Position numbers and translations under genes: made by a program | Assembly: GCA_002441445.1 (NCBI GenBank) | Contig: DJWC01000087.1 | Coordinates: 466 to 35,558 of the forward strand | Direction: 5' to 3' | DNA from: Pusillimonas sp. UBA6240 | Lineage (GTDB): Bacteria; Pseudomonadota; Gammaproteobacteria; Burkholderiales; Burkholderiaceae_B | DNA: 35,093 bases | Part shown: positions 22,266 to 29,775 of the stretch, one piece after another | How positions within the stretch are numbered: the first letter of the stretch is position 1 | How the letters are laid out: every line of letters starts with the position of its first letter | Notes under the pieces: model-generated | Seen by the model: the letters and a program-made list of their open reading frames with translations, nothing else | Database searches by the model: none | What the model was told of the DNA's origin: nothing

Positions 22266-23104
22266 TCTATCTATTCTTCGCCGGCATGGGCCTCATGGCG
22301 GGACTGCTGAGCTGGTTTCTGCAGCGCTGGGCGGACCAGGCCTATCGGCGCTACCGCCATGCCTTCAAGCAGCAGGCGCTGGACCGCATGGACGAATTTT
22401 TCCTGTTTCTCGATCCGGCCCAGCTTTGGCTTGCCAATATGCTGTTCTGCGTGGCCGCCGCCGCGGCGGCCTATGGCCTGGCGGGCGGACCATGGGCGGG
22501 ATTGGCGGCTCTGGCCGCCTTGGCCGCGCCGCAATTTCTGATCCGGCGCGTCCGCTCGCGGCGCCGCCGGCGCTTCGACGAGCAACTGCCGGACATGCTG
22601 ATGGCTTTGTCGGGGGCGTTGCGCGCCGGTTCGGGCTTGCAGTCCGCTTTGCGCGCGATCGTGGCGCTATCCCCGTCGCCCTTGGGCCAGGAGCTGAGCC
22701 TGGTGCTGCGGCAGCAGCGTATGGGTGTCGCGCTGGAAACGGCGCTATCCAGCCTTTACCATCGCATGCCCACGGAAGGCGCGGCGCTGTTCGTGTCAGC
22801 GCTGAAAATCGCCGCGCACAGCGGCGGCGGGCTGGCGGAAGCGCTGGACGGCATTGCCGCGACCTTGCGGGCCCGCTTGCATCTGCTGGGCCGGGTACGG
22901 GCGCTGACATCGCAAGGCCGCCTGCAGGCGTGGGTCATGGCGGGCCTGCCTTTTGCGCTCGCCGTGGTTCTGCATTATGTCGATCGCGACGCCATGCGCG
23001 CCTTGTGGGAGACGCCGCCAGGCTGGGCGGTGCTCGCGCTGGTCGTGCTGCTGGAGGCGGCGGGCATCGTGCTGATCATGCGCATCGTCGACATACAGGT
23101 ATAG
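22262..23104 (+). CDS. tadB: Tad inner-membrane platform protein TadB
   Basis: A 280-residue protein with an N-terminal helix (MIYLFFAGMGLMAGLLSWFL), a second hydrophobic block near 60-100, the T2SSF cytoplasmic domain (DEQLPDMLMALSGALRAGSG, LQSALRAIVALSPSPLGQEL, GVALETALSSLYHRMPTEGA) and two C-terminal helices. It forms, with TadC, the inner-membrane platform on which the ATPase acts. The start codon overlaps the tadA stop by four bases. It is tightly coupled with tadC, which starts within a few bases of its stop. The length is a little below that of many TadB proteins (~300). Confidence 0.92.
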   Translation: MIYLFFAGMGLMAGLLSWFLQRWADQAYRRYRHAFKQQALDRMDEFFLFLDPAQLWLANMLFCVAAAAAAYGLAGGPWAGLAALAALAAPQFLIRRVRSRRRRRFDEQLPDMLMALSGALRAGSGLQSALRAIVALSPSPLGQELSLVLRQQRMGVALETALSSLYHRMPTEGAALFVSALKIAAHSGGGLAEALDGIAATLRARLHLLGRVRALTSQGRLQAWVMAGLPFALAVVLHYVDRDAMRALWETPPGWAVLALVVLLEAAGIVLIMRIVDIQV

Positions 23105-23114
23105 GGTGGCCCGC

Positions 23115-23987
23115 ATGTTCTTCTGGCTGAGTTGCATCGCGGCGGGAATAGGCTTGTGCCTGTTCGTTTGGGTGCTGGCGCAGCCGGCGATGATCCAGGA
23201 AGGGCGGGGCGGCGACCGCCCCATGCATCCATTGCTCAGGCTCGCCTGGCCCTGGGTGCTGGCGGTTGCCGCGCTTTGCGGGCCTTTCATTTCCTGGCGT
23301 TTGCGCCAGGTGCTGCTGCAGCGCATACACGTAGCCGGCCTGCCGCCGCTGTGGCGTCCCGAGCACGTCGTCGCCTTGCAGATACTGGGGTTTGGCTTCC
23401 TCGCAAGCCTGGCCGCCTGGCAATTGCCTGGATCGCCGGGCCAGCCCGCCATGCAAGTTGTGCTGGCCATGGCCGCGGGCCTGCCCGGCATGTGGCTGCC
23501 GCTGCACAGCCTGGCGGAAAAAAAACGCAAGCGCCAGGAACACATGCTGCGCGAGCTGCCTTTTCTGCTTGACATGGCCACCTTGTGCGTCGAAGCGGGG
23601 CTCAATCTGCAAGGCGCCTTGCAGCAGGCGGCGCTGCATGGGCCGGACGGGCCTTTGCGAACCGAGCTGCGCCACGCCCTGGCCGACATGCGGGCGGGCA
23701 TGCCTCGCGCACAGGCGCTGGACGGCATGGCGGCGCGCTGCGGCCTATCCGTACTGGCGACACTGGCGGCCGCGCTCAAGCAGGCGGATCAGACCGGCAT
23801 GAGCCTGGGCCCCTTGCTGCGATCGCAGGCCGAGCAGCGGCGCAGCGAGCGATTTGTACGCGCCGAGCAGCGCGCGCTGGAAGCGCCCGTGAAAATGCTG
23901 TTTCCCATGGTGTTCTGCATCTTTCCCTGCACTTTCCTGATCATTGCCTTCCCCATAGCCGTCAAGCTATGGGCGGCGGAATTCTGA
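23115..23987 (+). CDS. tadC: Tad inner-membrane platform protein TadC
   Basis: A 290-residue polytopic protein paralogous to TadB. The N-terminal helix MFFWLSCIAAGIGLCLFVWV and a pair of central helices precede the T2SSF domain (LRELPFLLDMATLCVEAGLN, LQGALQQAALHGPDGPL, LADMRAGMPRAQALDGMAAR, LKQADQTGMSLGPLLRSQAE), and a last helix VFCIFPCTFLIIAFPIAVKL closes it. A GTG at 23106 would add three residues; the ATG at 23115 has AGGGTGG before it. It completes the cpaB-cpaC-tadA-tadB-tadC core. Confidence 0.93.
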   Translation: MFFWLSCIAAGIGLCLFVWVLAQPAMIQEGRGGDRPMHPLLRLAWPWVLAVAALCGPFISWRLRQVLLQRIHVAGLPPLWRPEHVVALQILGFGFLASLAAWQLPGSPGQPAMQVVLAMAAGLPGMWLPLHSLAEKKRKRQEHMLRELPFLLDMATLCVEAGLNLQGALQQAALHGPDGPLRTELRHALADMRAGMPRAQALDGMAARCGLSVLATLAAALKQADQTGMSLGPLLRSQAEQRRSERFVRAEQRALEAPVKMLFPMVFCIFPCTFLIIAFPIAVKLWAAEF

Positions 23988-24009
23988 TGGATCGAAACGG
24001 GTGTCCGCC

Positions 24010-24441
24010 ATGAAGACTGCCACTATCGGCGCCGATCCGAAGTTCCCCATCCATGGCCATGCGGCGCACCAAGGGCCGCGTGCCGCCGGGCGTCTGCGCC
24101 TGCACCGCGCCGATACTTATTGGGCCCGCCTGCTGGGACTGCACGCATATCGGCGCCTGCCCTGGCATGCCGGGCTGTATCTCGCCCCCTGCAAGGCGGT
24201 GCATACAATGGGGCTGCGCTACGCGATCGACGTGGTGTTTCTCGATCGGCACCGGCGCGTCATCCGGCGCCGCGACAGCCTGCCCCCATGGCGCTGGGCG
24301 GCATGCTTGCGCGCCGCATCCGTGGTGGAACTGCCCGCCGGCTATTGCGCCGCCTATGCGGACTGGAAGCAGGCGCTGGAGCTGGCGCTGCATCGGCTGA
24401 GCCTTGGGCAACAGAGCCTCAATGCTCAGCCGGATAATTAG
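24010..24441 (+). CDS. DUF192 family protein
   Basis: A 143-residue small protein. The region TYWARLLGLHAYRRLPWHAG followed by LYLAPCKAVHTMGLRYAIDV and VFLDRHRRVIRR is the DUF192 signature (W-RL-GL, PC-VHT-GM, IDVVFLD). The family function is unknown, and many members are exported; this one lacks a clear signal peptide, with a histidine-rich start instead. From memory, DUF192 genes are often seen beside Tad/pilus loci in beta- and gammaproteobacteria, so this is probably the last gene of the locus. The 3' end overlaps the convergent membrane-protein gene by 23 bases. Confidence 0.85.
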   Translation: MKTATIGADPKFPIHGHAAHQGPRAAGRLRLHRADTYWARLLGLHAYRRLPWHAGLYLAPCKAVHTMGLRYAIDVVFLDRHRRVIRRRDSLPPWRWAACLRAASVVELPAGYCAAYADWKQALELALHRLSLGQQSLNAQPDN

Positions 24442-25192
24442 CGCCGAACACGCTGACGTAGGCCGGATAGAAGCTGCAATACAGCACAGCCGCGATGATG
24501 ATGTTCACCGGCGTCAGTAGCAATTGCACGGCGCCCGCCGATATCCCCAGCGAATTGATCAGCGAGCCGATCATCTGCACGGCGAAGAAGATGGCGGCCC
24601 AACTGGCGCCGTAGGCCAGGAAGGGCCACTTATTGCGCCAGCACGCCACCATGGAAAAGAACAGGGCCTGGGGCATTCTTATGCCATGCCAGCCGATCAG
24701 CGCCGGGGCATGCCAGAAGAGCGCGGAAATCACGATATAGAGCAGCCCGAAGGTGATGAAGGGGCCGCGCATGGCCGTCAGCAGCGCGCGTTCGTTGATC
24801 GCGCCTTCGGTATCGATCGCGCTCATCAGACTGTCCATGAAGGGCAGGGTGGCAATGAAGCCGCCTACCAGGCAACAGGCCAGGTAGGCGAAGCCGAGGG
24901 AAAAGAGGCGCTTGCGGGTCGCGGCGTTGCGCAGGGGCTTGAGCCACATGGACGGCACCATGATGCGGTCCGCCGCGATATTGCGGCATGCGGACAAGGT
25001 AATGAAGGTGAGCACCGGGGTGCTGGCGATCAGGGCCATCTGCCCGAGCAAGGGAATCAGATAGCTGATGGTGATGAGAAAGCCGGTCAGCAGGCTCCAG
25101 AAAAACATGGCCATGGGCTGGCGCTTGAAGAGCTTGAACCCATCCTGTATCCAGGACCACCCGGAGGTAATGGGAAGAATTGCGGCTTGCAT
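24419..25192 (-). CDS. BPSS1780-type integral membrane protein
   Basis: A 257-residue protein with about six hydrophobic helices and an N-terminal GWSWIQDGFKLFKRQPMAMF, which matches the betaproteobacterial BPSS1780 membrane family. Its function is unknown. Visible conserved features are the aromatic-basic entry segment, IPLLGQMALIASTPVLTF, and the C-terminal QLLLTPVNIIIAAVLYCSFY. It lies 10 bases after thrB on the same strand, so it is probably co-transcribed with homoserine kinase. It converges on the DUF192 gene with a short overlap. Confidence 0.82.
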   Translation of the reverse strand: MQAAILPITSGWSWIQDGFKLFKRQPMAMFFWSLLTGFLITISYLIPLLGQMALIASTPVLTFITLSACRNIAADRIMVPSMWLKPLRNAATRKRLFSLGFAYLACCLVGGFIATLPFMDSLMSAIDTEGAINERALLTAMRGPFITFGLLYIVISALFWHAPALIGWHGIRMPQALFFSMVACWRNKWPFLAYGASWAAIFFAVQMIGSLINSLGISAGAVQLLLTPVNIIIAAVLYCSFYPAYVSVFGANYPAEH

Positions 25193-25202
25193 CGTGGGCT
25201 TC

Positions 25203-26168
25203 CTACAATGGCGCGATGGGGGCGCTGCGGCGATCGCGAAGTATGCGCTCGAAATGGCGGGGGTCGTGCGGCTTGAGGGTTTGCGCCGGCCGGGGCAGGT
25301 GGTAGTCGTAGAGGCGCGACACCCAGAAGCGCAGGGCGGCCGCCTGCAGCATCATCGGCCAGGCCAGCCGCTCTTCGGCGGTGAACGGCCGCACGCCGGC
25401 ATAGGCGCCCAGCCAGGCCTGCAGCTTGTCCCGCAGCAGCGCGCCGGTATGGCGTTCTATGCACCAGTCGTTGACGCTGACGGCGACATCGAACAGCCAG
25501 GTGTCGCAGCCGGCGAAATAGAAATCGATGAAGCCGCCCATGCGGGGCGCTTCGAATGTACCGTCGAACAGCACATTATCGCGAAACAGGTCGCAGTGCG
25601 CCGGGCCCGACGGCAGGGCTTGATAAGTGGCGGTCGCAGCATAGCGGGTTTGCTCATCCAGCGTCTGCTGTATCAACGCGGCCTGCGTTGCGCTCAGGAA
25701 AGGCAGCAGCTTGGGCACGGTTTCCTGCCACCAGCGCAGCCCCCGCAAATTGGGCTGGCGTATGCCGAAGCTGCTGCCCGCCAGATGGGCGCGCGCCAGC
25801 GTTTCGCCGGCCAGTGCGCAATGCAGCGGACTGGGCGCGGGTTCGTAGCCGCCCGACAGCCGCGTGACGATGGCGCAGGGCTTATCGTGCAGCGTGGTCA
25901 GCCGGGTGCCGTCGAGCAGGGTCTGGGGCTGCGGCACGGGAATGCCGTGGGTCGCCAGGTGATGCATCAGCTCGATGTAGAAAGGCAGTTGCTCATGCGT
26001 CAGGACTTCGAACAGCGTCAGCACGTATTCGCCTTTTGTGGTGCTGAGGAAATAATTGGTGTTCTCGATACCGGCGGTGATGCCGCGCAGGGAAACCAGG
26101 TCTCCCAGAGTGTAGCGGGCCAGCAGCTCGCGTGCGTCGTTGTCGCTGACGGGGGTGAAAACGGCCAT
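25203..26168 (-). CDS. thrB: Homoserine kinase (aminoglycoside-phosphotransferase-like type)
   Basis: A 321-residue cytoplasmic kinase that phosphorylates homoserine on the way to threonine. It is of the APH-like fold used by many betaproteobacteria, not the GHMP-type ThrB of E. coli. MAVFTPVSDNDARELLARYT and ITAGIENTNYFLSTTKGEYV open the N-lobe. GPAHCDLFRDNVLFDG is the catalytic loop (HxDxxxxN) and GGFIDFYFAGCDTWLFDVAV holds the metal-binding aspartate. The ATG at 26168 gives the canonical MAVFTPVSD; a TTG three codons earlier is unlikely. It is divergent from dusA. Confidence 0.92.
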   Translation of the reverse strand: MAVFTPVSDNDARELLARYTLGDLVSLRGITAGIENTNYFLSTTKGEYVLTLFEVLTHEQLPFYIELMHHLATHGIPVPQPQTLLDGTRLTTLHDKPCAIVTRLSGGYEPAPSPLHCALAGETLARAHLAGSSFGIRQPNLRGLRWWQETVPKLLPFLSATQAALIQQTLDEQTRYAATATYQALPSGPAHCDLFRDNVLFDGTFEAPRMGGFIDFYFAGCDTWLFDVAVSVNDWCIERHTGALLRDKLQAWLGAYAGVRPFTAEERLAWPMMLQAAALRFWVSRLYDYHLPRPAQTLKPHDPRHFERILRDRRSAPIAPL

Positions 26169-26304
26169 AGGCTGCAAACTCTGCTCGGAAAAAACAAAAA
26201 GGGCTGAAATGGACAGCCGGTGATGTGTGGGCCATCGATTTTAGTCCAGGATAGCCGGTCGCGTGGGGCCAGGCCCGCAGCCGAAAAACCGAAAATATCC
26301 GACA

Positions 26305-27339
26305 ATGCGGGTTTGGCCTTTTTTTTCTTCCGCCATCGACGTGAATTTCCTGCAAGACCCCTACGGCTGGCGCCTTTGTGTGGCGCCCATGATAGACGTG
26401 ACGGATCGGCACTGCCGCTACTTCCATCGTCTGCTTGCGCCGCGGGCGCGCCTCTATACCGAAATGATCACCACGGGCGCGCTGCTGCATGGCAAGGTGG
26501 CGCGGCACCTGGATTTCGATCCCGCCGAGCGGCCGGTGGCCTTGCAATTGGGCGGCAGCGAGCCGCGGGCGCTGGCCGAGTCGGCCCGGCTGGGCGAACA
26601 ATGGGGCTACGATGAAATCAATCTGAATTGCGGCTGTCCATCCGAGCGTGTGCAGAAAGGCGCTTTTGGCGCCTGCCTGATGGCCGAGCCCGGGCTAGTG
26701 GCCGATTGCATGAAAGCCATGCAGGACGCGGTGGCCATACCCGTCACCGTCAAGCACAGGCTGGGTCTGGACTACGACGAATCCTACAGCTTCGTGCGCG
26801 ATTTCGTCGGCCGGATCTACGACACGGGCTGCCGGGTATTCATCGTCCATGCCCGCAACGCCGTGCTGCAGGGCCTGTCGCCCAAAGACAACCGCGAAAT
26901 ACCGCCCTTGCGCTACGATGCGGCCGCCAGGCTGAAAGCCGACTTTCCCGATTGCGCCATCGTGCTCAATGGGGGCATTACCGAGGCCGCGCAGGCGCTG
27001 GCCCTGGCGGACCGCTTCGATGGCGTGATGCTGGGCCGGGCGGCCTGGCACAACCCCGGCATCCTGTCGGAAATCAGCCGCGCCCTCGAGAAAGACATTG
27101 CGCCGCCCGAACCGGCCCAGGTCGTGCAGGCCATGCGGCGCTATGCTGCGCGCGAGATCGAAAAGGGGACGCCTTTGCGCATGATCGTGCGCGCCATGCT
27201 GGGCTGGATGAGCGGCCGGCCCGGCGCCCGGCATTGGCGCCGCACGCTGTCGGATCCGGTCTTGCTGGGGCGCAATGACGCGGGCCTGATCGAGCAGGCC
27301 TGGTCCGACCTGGTGTTAAGGACCGAGGACGCCGCCTGA
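26305..27339 (+). CDS. dusA: tRNA-dihydrouridine(20/20a) synthase
   Basis: An FMN enzyme that reduces uridines in the tRNA D-loop. With the ATG at 26305 it has 344 residues; a GTG at 26341 (MNFLQDPYGWRLCVAPMIDV) is an equally possible start that fits family length better, and neither has a clear Shine-Dalgarno. Motifs: CVAPMIDVTDRHCRYFHRLL, YTEMITTGALLHG, VALQLGGSEP, NLNCGCPSERVQKGAFGACL with the catalytic Cys111, VTVKHRLGLD, FIVHARNAVLQGLSPKDNRE, NGGITE and GVMLGRAAWHNP. The DusA subfamily is indicated by the AWHNP and GLSPKxNR forms. Confidence 0.93.
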   Translation: MRVWPFFSSAIDVNFLQDPYGWRLCVAPMIDVTDRHCRYFHRLLAPRARLYTEMITTGALLHGKVARHLDFDPAERPVALQLGGSEPRALAESARLGEQWGYDEINLNCGCPSERVQKGAFGACLMAEPGLVADCMKAMQDAVAIPVTVKHRLGLDYDESYSFVRDFVGRIYDTGCRVFIVHARNAVLQGLSPKDNREIPPLRYDAAARLKADFPDCAIVLNGGITEAAQALALADRFDGVMLGRAAWHNPGILSEISRALEKDIAPPEPAQVVQAMRRYAAREIEKGTPLRMIVRAMLGWMSGRPGARHWRRTLSDPVLLGRNDAGLIEQAWSDLVLRTEDAA

Positions 27340-27403
27340 TGCGCTGCTTGCCGCCCCGGGCGCCGTTTGGCTAACCCGGGCCGATCGACAGGCCCCGGGC
27401 GCC

Positions 27404-27862
27404 TTAGACGCCGGTCGCCTCGGTGTCGCTGGGCCAGTCGCGTATATAGGCTTTGAGCATGTTGTTTTCGAACTGCTGCGCCGCCACGATGGCCTGGGCC
27501 ATATCGTAAAAGGAAATCACGCCCATCAGCGTGGGGCCGTCCATGACCGGAATGTAGCGCGCGTGTTTTTCCAGCATCAGGCGCTGCACTTCGTCGGCGC
27601 TGGTGTTGGGCGAAACGCTGACCGGCGCGTCGTCCATGATGCTGCGCACGGTGTTGGTGCCGGTGTTGCCATGGTTGCCGTGCAGATGGCGGATGATTTC
27701 CCGGAAGGTGAGCATGCCGACCAGTTGGCCGTGATCCATGATGACCAGAGAACCGATATCCTGCTCGCTCATGGTTTCGAGCGCCTGCAAAATAGGCATG
27801 TCGGGTGAGGCGGTATATAGCGTGTTCCCTTTCACGCGTAGGATTTCACTGACTTTCAACAT
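27404..27862 (-). CDS. Two-CBS-domain protein
   Basis: A 152-residue soluble protein made of a tandem pair of CBS domains (about 8-62 and 75-130), with ILQALETMSEQDIGSLVIMD, GMLTFREIIRHL, VRSIMDDAPVSVSPNTSADE and HARYIPVMDGPTLMGVISFY. Such stand-alone Bateman modules bind adenine nucleotides and act as sensors; the partner is unknown. CAGGGGAG precedes the ATG. It is convergent with dusA, with a 64-base gap containing two direct copies of CCCCGGGCGCC and no clear terminator. Confidence 0.9.
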   Translation of the reverse strand: MLKVSEILRVKGNTLYTASPDMPILQALETMSEQDIGSLVIMDHGQLVGMLTFREIIRHLHGNHGNTGTNTVRSIMDDAPVSVSPNTSADEVQRLMLEKHARYIPVMDGPTLMGVISFYDMAQAIVAAQQFENNMLKAYIRDWPSDTEATGV

Positions 27863-27901
27863 CTTGTTCTCCCCTGATGTCGCCCGCGCGACACAATGAA
27901 G

Positions 27902-29293
27902 CTATTTTGCACCATCCGCGGGGTTTCGGGTAGTGCGGATCGGGCTCCGGGCGGAATTCGCCGGGATTTCCCGAGGCTGTTCAAACAGGGTTTCGAGCTG
28001 CACCGGCTTGCCGGTCAGTGTGCTGGCCACGGCCTCCAGTATGGGCAGCGGCGCCTGCAAGCCGGGCTGCGCGCGGTCCAGCAGCAAATCGTCGACCAGG
28101 AGGCCCATGTCGGCCTTGCGCTGGTCACAGGACAACACCCATTTGTCCGTGTCGCCGCTTTCCGTGTTGACGACATAGCCCAGACGCTTCAATGCTTTCA
28201 GGACCGCCGACAATTCATCCTGGTGCAGCCGCAATTGCGAGCAGAGAAAGGCCATGTTGCGGCCGGGCGGCACGGAATCCTGCGCCTCCCAGAGGGCGCG
28301 CAACACGCGCAGCGCGTCGACGAACAGGGCGCCGCGATAATGCTGCAGGGCCCAGCGCCGCTGCCGCAGCCCCGGCAGGATGGCCGCCACGGTGGCGCCC
28401 AGCAATATGGCCAGCCACGACAGATAGATCCACAGAAGAAAGATGGGCAGGGTGGCGAAAGCGCCGTAGATGACGGTATAAGAAGGGAATTGCGCAAGGT
28501 AATAGGCGAAGCCGACGCGCATGATCTCCAGGACGATGGCGGTGCCCAGGCCGCCGACCAGCGCGTCCTTCCATAGCACGCGGCGGTTGGGCACGAAGAC
28601 GAACAGGGCGGTGAAGCCCAGGCCGGTGATCAGCAGGGGAACGAAGGACAGCGCAAAGCCGATGGGGCCGGGCAGGTCGGCCACGTAGCCCAGCGATTCG
28701 CGCACCAGCAGGGACGTGGCCCACAGGCTGCCGCCGGCCAGAATGGGCCCCAGCGAGATGATCGCCCAATAGACGAGAATGCGCTGGCGCAGGGGCCGCT
28801 GCCTTTCCACCTGCCAGATGTTATTGAATGCTTCATCGATGGTCATGATCAGCATGACCGAGGTGACGATGAGGAAAAGGCTGCCTATCGCGGTCAGTCC
28901 CGACGCCTTGGCGGCGAACTGATTCAGATACAGCATGATGTTTTCGGATACCGACGGCGGCATCAGGCTGGCGGTAAGGAAATGTTCCAGCGCCAGCCGG
29001 AACTCGGCGAACAGCGGGAAGGCGGTGAACAGCGCCAGCACCACCGCCAGCAAAGGCACGATGCTCAGCACCGTGGTGAAAGTCAGGCTGGACGCCACCT
29101 GGACCAGGTTCTTCTCGGCCGCGCGCTGCAATGCGAAACCGGCGATCTTGCGCAAATTCATCAGCCCCGCGTGCGGCGTATCGCCCGCTTCCAGCCGCGG
29201 CTCTTCTTGCGGCGCCATGTCGGCCACCGGCCGGGCGGCATTGCCCGGGCCGGCCGCTGCGGCGGTTTCCGATTCGGTTTTCGAACTGGACAT
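27902..29293 (-). CDS. YihY/UPF0761 family inner-membrane protein
   Basis: A 463-residue polytopic protein. After a Ser/Ala/Glu-rich N-tail, six or more helices show the YihY pattern: VQVASSLTFTTVLSIVPLLA, GLTAIGSLFLIVTSVMLIMT, IDEAFNNIWQVERQRPLRQR and VIYGAFATLPIFLLWIYLSW. A soluble C-terminal part (~120 residues) resembles a winged-helix arrangement (SQLRLHQDELSAVLKALKRL). These proteins are often labelled RNase BN, an old misassignment; no nuclease motif is visible. The start MSSSKTESE at 29293 is preferred over longer in-frame starts lying in the promoter region shared with the DUF2069 gene. Confidence 0.88.
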   Translation of the reverse strand: MSSSKTESETAAAAGPGNAARPVADMAPQEEPRLEAGDTPHAGLMNLRKIAGFALQRAAEKNLVQVASSLTFTTVLSIVPLLAVVLALFTAFPLFAEFRLALEHFLTASLMPPSVSENIMLYLNQFAAKASGLTAIGSLFLIVTSVMLIMTIDEAFNNIWQVERQRPLRQRILVYWAIISLGPILAGGSLWATSLLVRESLGYVADLPGPIGFALSFVPLLITGLGFTALFVFVPNRRVLWKDALVGGLGTAIVLEIMRVGFAYYLAQFPSYTVIYGAFATLPIFLLWIYLSWLAILLGATVAAILPGLRQRRWALQHYRGALFVDALRVLRALWEAQDSVPPGRNMAFLCSQLRLHQDELSAVLKALKRLGYVVNTESGDTDKWVLSCDQRKADMGLLVDDLLLDRAQPGLQAPLPILEAVASTLTGKPVQLETLFEQPREIPANSARSPIRTTRNPADGAK

Positions 29294-29361
29294 AGTCACT
29301 TTCAACCTCTTCCGTCGCCCATAGCGGGCGGGGCGGACCTCTTTCGAGTGATAATACCAGC

Positions 29362-29775
29362 ATGACACGCAATACCGGCACCATGCCCAATCTAAATCCC
29401 TTTCTGCGCTGGGGCGCATCCGCCTCGCTGATAGCCCTCATCGTCCTTTGCCTGCTGTGGGAGCTCGCGCTGGCCCCTCTGCGGCCGGGCGGCTCTTTGC
29501 TCGTCCTGAAGGCCGTGCCGCTGCTGCTGCCGCTGCGCGGCGTGCTGAAGGGCCGGCTGTACACCTTGCAATGGGCCGCCATGCTGATACTGCTGTATTT
29601 CATGGAAGGCGTGGTGCGCGCCTGGTCGGACCCGGCGCCGGCATCCGCCCTGATGGCGGTGCTGGAAATCATCCTGTCGCTGATTTTCTATTTGTGCGCC
29701 ATCTTCTACCTGCGGCCGGCCAAGCTTGCGGCGCGGCAGCGCGCCGGCGGGCAGCCCCCGAAGGAGGCATCATGA
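29362..29775 (+). CDS. DUF2069 family small membrane protein
   Basis: A 137-residue protein with four hydrophobic helices (ASASLIALIVLCLLWELALA, VLKAVPLLLPLRGVLKGR, LYTLQWAAMLILLYFMEGVV and MAVLEIILSLIFYLCAIFYL). PLRGVLKGRLYTLQW and YFMEGVVRAWSD are the DUF2069 signature. Function is unknown. An internal ATG at 29383 (MPNLNPFLRW) is an alternative start. Its stop overlaps the selO start as ATGA, so the two are translated together. It is divergent from the YihY gene. Confidence 0.87.
   Translation: MTRNTGTMPNLNPFLRWGASASLIALIVLCLLWELALAPLRPGGSLLVLKAVPLLLPLRGVLKGRLYTLQWAAMLILLYFMEGVVRAWSDPAPASALMAVLEIILSLIFYLCAIFYLRPAKLAARQRAGGQPPKEAS

Noticed and set aside
25203..26168. Aminoglycoside phosphotransferase / resistance gene
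   Set aside because: It shares the APH-like fold, but the N-terminus and overall motifs match the homoserine kinase ThrB of betaproteobacteria.
27902..29293. Ribonuclease BN
   Set aside because: YihY-type membrane proteins were once labelled RNase BN by mistake; no nuclease motif is present.
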